Source: CAZQKL01 sp964593895 [NCBI: uncultured bacterium] (GTDB lineage Bacteria; DYJV01). From it: a DNA stretch of 27,690 nucleotides. The position numbers and the translations under genes are program-made. Within the stretch, counting starts at the first letter, position 1, and every line of letters starts with the position of its first letter. The DNA lies in contig CAZQKL010000012.1 in the NCBI GenBank assembly GCA_964593895.1, positions 1 to 27,690 of the forward strand. The letters run 5' to 3'. Under the pieces are notes generated by a model. It searched no databases and was not told the origin of the DNA. It was given only the letters and a program-made list of their open reading frames with translations. This document shows, piece after piece, positions 24,398 through 27,690 of this stretch.

Positions 24398-24871
24398 AGT
24401 TCTCTGAAGTGCAAGAATACCTGTTCTTGCAATCTCTCTAATTCCATAAGGTTTAATTAAATCTATAAAAGCTTCTATTTTACTTTCATCTCCTGTGATT
24501 TCAATTATAAATCCATTTTTTGTTGCATCAACAATTTTCCCTCTGAAAACATTTGTTAAATTTATAACATCTATCTTCTGATTAGGTTTTGGACTTACTT
24601 TAATTAAAACAAGCTCTCTTCCAACATAGTTTCCAACTTCATTCATATCAATTACTTTTATTACATTTATGAGCTTATTTAATTGTTTCTTAATCTGTTC
24701 AATTATTAACTCATCTCCACTTGTTACAAGGGTAATTCTTGAAATTTTTGGGTCTAAAGTTGGTGCAACATTCAAGCTTTCAATGTTAAAACCTCTTCCA
24801 CTAAATAATCCTGCAACTCTTGAAAGCACACCAAATTCATTTTGCACAAGAACTGATATTATATGTTTCAT
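24386..24871 (-). CDS. ilvN: Acetolactate synthase small (regulatory) subunit
   Basis: Regulatory subunit that binds branched-chain amino acids and controls the catalytic subunit of acetolactate synthase. The 161 residues begin with an ACT domain (HIISVLVQNEFGVLSRVAGLF then RGFNIESLNVAP), followed by the IlvN/IlvH C-terminal domain with GKIVDAT near 111-117 and the typical closing ARTGILAL. Length is usual for the bacterial IlvH type. It directly abuts the clpP stop (TAAATG, no gap). The catalytic ilvB is not in the window; usually the two are adjacent, so this is a separated regulatory subunit. The 3' end overlaps the converging NlpC gene. Confidence 0.95.
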   Translation of the reverse strand: MKHIISVLVQNEFGVLSRVAGLFSGRGFNIESLNVAPTLDPKISRITLVTSGDELIIEQIKKQLNKLINVIKVIDMNEVGNYVGRELVLIKVSPKPNQKIDVINLTNVFRGKIVDATKNGFIIEITGDESKIEAFIDLIKPYGIREIARTGILALQRTSSK

Positions 24872-25456
24872 TTATTCCCTCTTTTCAAAAATTTTATCAA
24901 TTATTCCATAATCAAGAGCTTCTTGAGCTGACATAAAAAAATCTCTTTCTGTATCTTTTCTAACTTTTTTTATAGACTGACCAGTATGCTTTGCAATAAT
25001 TTCATTTAATCTTTCTTTAAGTCTAATAATCTCTTTTGCATGAATTTCAATTTCAGTTGCCTGCCCGCTAAAACCACCCATAGGTTGATGAAGCATTATT
25101 CTTGCATTTGGAAGAGAATATCTTTTACCTTTTGCTCCTGCTAAAAGTAAAATTGCTCCCATACTTGCTGCTTGCCCTATACATATTGTTGACACATCGC
25201 ATTTTATAAACTGCATTGTATCATAAATGGCAAGTCCAGAAGTGACTAATCCTCCTGGTGAATTTATATAAAGAAAAATGTCTTTATCAGGGTCTTCTGC
25301 TTCAAGAAAAAGCATCTGAGCAATTATTGAATTTGCAACATAATCATTTATTTCTGAACCTAAAAGAATAATTCTGTCTTTTAATAATCGCGAATATATA
25401 TCGTAAGCTCTTTCACCTTTTGATGTTGTCTCTATTACAATTGGAGTTAAATTCAT
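24872..25456 (-). CDS. clpP: ATP-dependent Clp protease proteolytic subunit
   Basis: Serine peptidase forming the tetradecameric chamber that degrades unfolded or tagged proteins delivered by a Clp ATPase. The 194 residues show the triad Ser98 (GQAASMGA), His123 (MLHQPMGG) and Asp172 (DTERDFFM), plus YINSPGG at 63-69. Its ATG overlaps the trigger factor stop by four bases (ATGA), the classic tig-clpP arrangement. The expected next gene, clpX, is replaced by ilvN. Confidence 0.98.
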   Translation of the reverse strand: MNLTPIVIETTSKGERAYDIYSRLLKDRIILLGSEINDYVANSIIAQMLFLEAEDPDKDIFLYINSPGGLVTSGLAIYDTMQFIKCDVSTICIGQAASMGAILLLAGAKGKRYSLPNARIMLHQPMGGFSGQATEIEIHAKEIIRLKERLNEIIAKHTGQSIKKVRKDTERDFFMSAQEALDYGIIDKIFEKRE

Positions 25457-26730
25457 TCTTCATTTTCCTCCTTTTTTTCAACTTCTTTTACTTTAACATT
25501 TTTTAAAATAAAATCAATAGCTTTATCATTTATTAAATCATCAAGAAATCTGTTGTAATCATTTGGCCTTTTATAATAAAACTCTTTTACCTTTTCCACA
25601 TCAAGATTAAACATATCTGCTATTTTTTTAAATTTGGTTTCAATATCTTCTGTTTTAAGCTCAATTTTCTCTTTTTCAATTATTTTATTTAAAATTATAG
25701 CATTTCTAATTTGCCTATCTGCTGTTACCCTTAAATTATCCATTGTTTCTTCAGGTAATTCCTTATCTTTAGGTAACCTCCAAGCTTCTTTTAAAAATTC
25801 AATCTGTTTTTTTAAAAGAACTTCTGGATATTCAAATTTATTAATTTCTCTTAATTTTTCTAATGCCTTATCAGTAATAATTCTCTTTTTCCTCTCTTCA
25901 ATTTCTCTTTCAAGTTGTTCTCTAACTTTTCTTTTAAAATCTTCAATATCTTTATACTCATCTCCAAATTGGCTTATAAAATCTTCATTTAATTCAGGAA
26001 CAACTGGTTTTTTTATCCATTTTACTTTAATTTTAAAATTTAACTCTTTCTCTTCTCCATCTAAATTAACAGTATGAGAAACTTCTGTTTCGTCATCTTT
26101 TTTTAATCCAATAAAATATTTGTCAAAATTATTTGGAATAAAATAGTTCTGACCAATTGTAAAAACAATGTCAACGCCTGAATATCTCTCTATTTTATTT
26201 CCAGCTTTATCATAAGCTTCAATATCAGCAAGAACCTGATAACCTTCTTTAATTACTTCATTTTCTGCATCTTCATAGTAGGTAAATCTTTTTAAAATAT
26301 TCTGTATTGCTTCTTCATACATCTCATCTGTTACTTCCATTTTTTCTATTTCTATCTCTAAATCTTTATAGCCCTCAACTTCAAAATCCTGAATTTTATA
26401 AAATTCAACTGTAAAATTTAAATCTTTATCTTCTTCAATTTCAGAAACATTGGTAACATTTGGCTCATCAACATACTTTATATTTTTTTCTTTTATAATT
26501 TTCTCAAGAGCTTCATTAATAACTTTCTGCAGAACATCTAACTTTACAGAATCTTTATAAAGCTTCTTTATGTATTGAATTGGAACTTTTCCTTTTCTAA
26601 AACCCTTAATGTTCACTCTTTGTTTAAGTTTTCTATATTCATCCTGAAAAGCATTTGCCATTACATCTTGTGGAATTTTTACTTCAGCTTTAATCTTTGT
26701 AGGTGAAATCTCCTCTACTTGATATTCCAT
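25453..26730 (-). CDS. tig: Trigger factor, ribosome-bound chaperone
   Basis: Trigger factor binds nascent chains at the ribosome exit tunnel. From ATG26730 the protein has 425 residues: ribosome-binding domain 1 to about 110 with the signature GFRKGKVP (43-50), an FKBP-like isomerase domain about 150-235, diverged from the consensus, and a helical substrate-binding C-terminal domain with VPELNEDF at its start. An in-frame TTG at 26775 would add 15 residues, but family members begin at [14 protein letters not shown] sequence, AGAGAGGG lies just before ATG26730, and the best promoter starts transcription downstream of that TTG. It is followed by clpP with a four-base overlap. Confidence 0.96.
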   Translation of the reverse strand: MEYQVEEISPTKIKAEVKIPQDVMANAFQDEYRKLKQRVNIKGFRKGKVPIQYIKKLYKDSVKLDVLQKVINEALEKIIKEKNIKYVDEPNVTNVSEIEEDKDLNFTVEFYKIQDFEVEGYKDLEIEIEKMEVTDEMYEEAIQNILKRFTYYEDAENEVIKEGYQVLADIEAYDKAGNKIERYSGVDIVFTIGQNYFIPNNFDKYFIGLKKDDETEVSHTVNLDGEEKELNFKIKVKWIKKPVVPELNEDFISQFGDEYKDIEDFKRKVREQLEREIEERKKRIITDKALEKLREINKFEYPEVLLKKQIEFLKEAWRLPKDKELPEETMDNLRVTADRQIRNAIILNKIIEKEKIELKTEDIETKFKKIADMFNLDVEKVKEFYYKRPNDYNRFLDDLINDKAIDFILKNVKVKEVEKKEENEE

Positions 26731-26765
26731 CTTTTCCCTCTCTAATTTTTTTAATATTCTCACGG

Positions 26766-26794
26766 CAATTATCAAATTGTTATGTAAAAATCAA
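26766..26794 (-). promoter_or_regulatory. Putative sigma70-type promoter for tig-clpP-ilvN
   Basis: On the minus strand TTGATT (26794-26789), 17 bases, then TAATTG (26771-26766) preceded by TGA (extended -10). Transcription would start near 26759, leaving a 28-base leader with AGAGAGGG. A small dyad, CAATT-ATCA-AATTG (26766-26779), covers the -10 region. Confidence 0.4.
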
Positions 26795-26812
26795 TAAAAA
26801 TTTAAAATAATT

Positions 26813-26830
26813 TTGGCATTTTCATTGCAA
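26813..26830 (+). promoter_or_regulatory. Sigma54 (-24/-12) promoter of the acyl-CoA dehydrogenase gene
   Basis: TTGGCAT, TTTCA, TTGCAA: GG (26815-26816) and GC (26827-26828) are 12 bases apart and 10 of 11 positions of TGGCAC-N5-TTGCW match. Transcription would start about 26840, giving a 28-base leader holding AAAGGAGGG before ATG26868. Confidence 0.72.
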
Positions 26831-26867
26831 TATATTTTAACCAAAAAATTTTATAAAGGAGGGCACT

Positions 26868-27690
26868 ATGGATTTTGAATTGAGTGAAGATTTACAGATG
26901 TTAAGAAAAATGGTTAGAGATTTTGTTAAAAATGAAATAATTCCCTATGCAGATGAATGGGATGAAAAACACTATTTCCCAAGAGAATTAATAAACAAAA
27001 TGGGTGAGCTTGGTTTTTTTGGATGCACAATTCCAGAAGAATATGGTGGAAATGGAATGGGGTTTCTTGCTCAAATGATAATTACTGAAGAACTTGCTTA
27101 TGGTTCAAGTGCATTAAGAGTTGCAGTAAATTGTAACGGTTTAGGTTCTGCCTATGAAATTTATAAATTTGGGACAGAAGAAGCAAAGAAAAAATATATA
27201 CCTAAATTAATGAGTGGTGAAATAATGGGTGCGTTTGGTATCACAGAACCAAATTCAGGTTCTGATGTTATGAGTATGAAAACTACAATTCAAGATAAAG
27301 GTGATTATCTATTAATAAATGGTTCAAAAACTTGGATTTCAAATATTCCAGAAGCGGACATTGCAATTATTTATGGATATTATGACAGGTCAAAAAGAGG
27401 AAGAGGAATGGCTGCTGCAATTGTTGAGCTAAACTCAAAAGGGGTTACAACAACTGAACTTGATAAAATGGGGACAAGGTCTTTTAAAACTGGTGAAATT
27501 ATTTTAGAAGATGTTGAAGTTCCAAAAGAAAATCTTCTTGGAAATTTAGGTGATGGAGCAAAAATTCTTTTTTCATCATTAAATCAGACAAGATTATCAG
27601 CAGCAGCAGGAGGAGTTGGGGTAGCACAAGCATGTCTTGACCTTGCAACTCAATATTGTAATGAAAGAGAACAGTTTGGACAGTTAATTG
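26868..27690 (+). CDS. Acyl-CoA dehydrogenase, glutaryl-CoA dehydrogenase-like (3' truncated)
   Basis: The first 274 codons are present; the gene runs off the window. FAD-dependent acyl-CoA dehydrogenase motifs: LSEDLQMLRKMVRDFV at the start, FGCTIPEEYGG, AFGITEPNSGSDVMSM, the NGSKTWISN flavin-binding strand and NQTRLSAAAGGVGVAQACLD. The residues SSALRV, DKGDYLLINGSKTW and SAAAGGVG closely resemble what I recall of the non-decarboxylating glutaryl-CoA dehydrogenase of Desulfococcus. Glutaryl-CoA oxidation in anaerobic aromatic or amino-acid breakdown is therefore a reasonable inference, but short-chain acyl-CoA is possible. The catalytic base and C-terminus are partly outside. AGGAGGG precedes ATG26868, and a sigma54 promoter lies upstream. 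Confidence 0.92.
   Translation, partial: MDFELSEDLQMLRKMVRDFVKNEIIPYADEWDEKHYFPRELINKMGELGFFGCTIPEEYGGNGMGFLAQMIITEELAYGSSALRVAVNCNGLGSAYEIYKFGTEEAKKKYIPKLMSGEIMGAFGITEPNSGSDVMSMKTTIQDKGDYLLINGSKTWISNIPEADIAIIYGYYDRSKRGRGMAAAIVELNSKGVTTTELDKMGTRSFKTGEIILEDVEVPKENLLGNLGDGAKILFSSLNQTRLSAAAGGVGVAQACLDLATQYCNEREQFGQLI

Noticed and set aside
24410-24431. Perfect 8-bp inverted repeat TGCAAGAA-N6-TTCTTGCA just after the NlpC/P60 stop, as a terminator.
   Set aside because: No U-run follows on either side, and the bases encode the conserved ARTGILAL end of ilvN, so the symmetry is probably by chance.
25634-26077. 147-codon open frame opposite tig.
   Set aside because: It is a serine/phenylalanine/leucine-rich shadow of a well-supported gene, with no ribosome-binding site or family resemblance. 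The same holds for the other antisense frames, such as those at 14711-15073 and 11714-12025.
26731-26775. Upstream TTG start adding 15 residues to trigger factor.
   Set aside because: It lacks family support, a good ribosome-binding site favours ATG26730, and the likely transcription start is downstream of the TTG.

Overview
The window is a strongly AT-rich, gene-dense bacterial chromosome segment: genes overlap or sit a few bases apart and no intergenic gap exceeds about 140 bases. No rRNA, tRNA, CRISPR array, insertion sequence or phage gene was seen. The gene set suggests a strict or facultative anaerobe with a Gram-negative type envelope. It includes a nickel-type CO dehydrogenase, an acyl-CoA dehydrogenase resembling anaerobic glutaryl-CoA dehydrogenases, a membrane-anchored PpiD-like chaperone, and a PxxKW cysteine-rich protein of a type I associate with former Deltaproteobacteria. 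The lineage is inference; I cannot name a species.

Layout. (1) Bases 1-8072, plus strand, one tightly packed run: the end of a DJ-1/PfpI protein, rtcB (RNA ligase), a fused nicotinate phosphoribosyltransferase-nicotinamidase, a DUF456 membrane protein, mutS2, hisS and a small unknown gene. (2) Bases 8069-11115, minus strand: a glycosyltransferase, plsY and a PAS histidine kinase, joined by 8-base overlaps. (3) ppiD and cooS on the plus strand, each in its own unit. cooS has a probable sigma54 promoter and ends in a strong hairpin terminator that also serves the opposing operon. (4) Bases 23157-15234, minus strand, a seven-gene operon: HMG-CoA-lyase-like protein, PxxKW protein, double-domain M16 peptidase, GalT-like nucleotidyltransferase, sensor kinase, single-domain response regulator and hemW. 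(5) An NlpC/P60 cell-wall hydrolase on the plus strand, divergent from that operon. (6) tig-clpP-ilvN on the minus strand. (7) An acyl-CoA dehydrogenase on the plus strand, cut by the window end, behind a near-consensus sigma54 promoter.

Most genes are housekeeping: translation, protein folding and turnover, phospholipid, NAD and heme supply. Points that stand out are the PncB-PncA fusion, a MutS2 whose Smr domain lacks the usual LDLR residues, two sigma54-type promoters in front of redox/catabolic genes, a lone CO dehydrogenase without a partner gene, a lyase-like enzyme lacking the HMG-CoA lyase cysteine paired with the PxxKW protein, and two genes that look leaderless. I found no convincing new multi-gene defence or mobile system.
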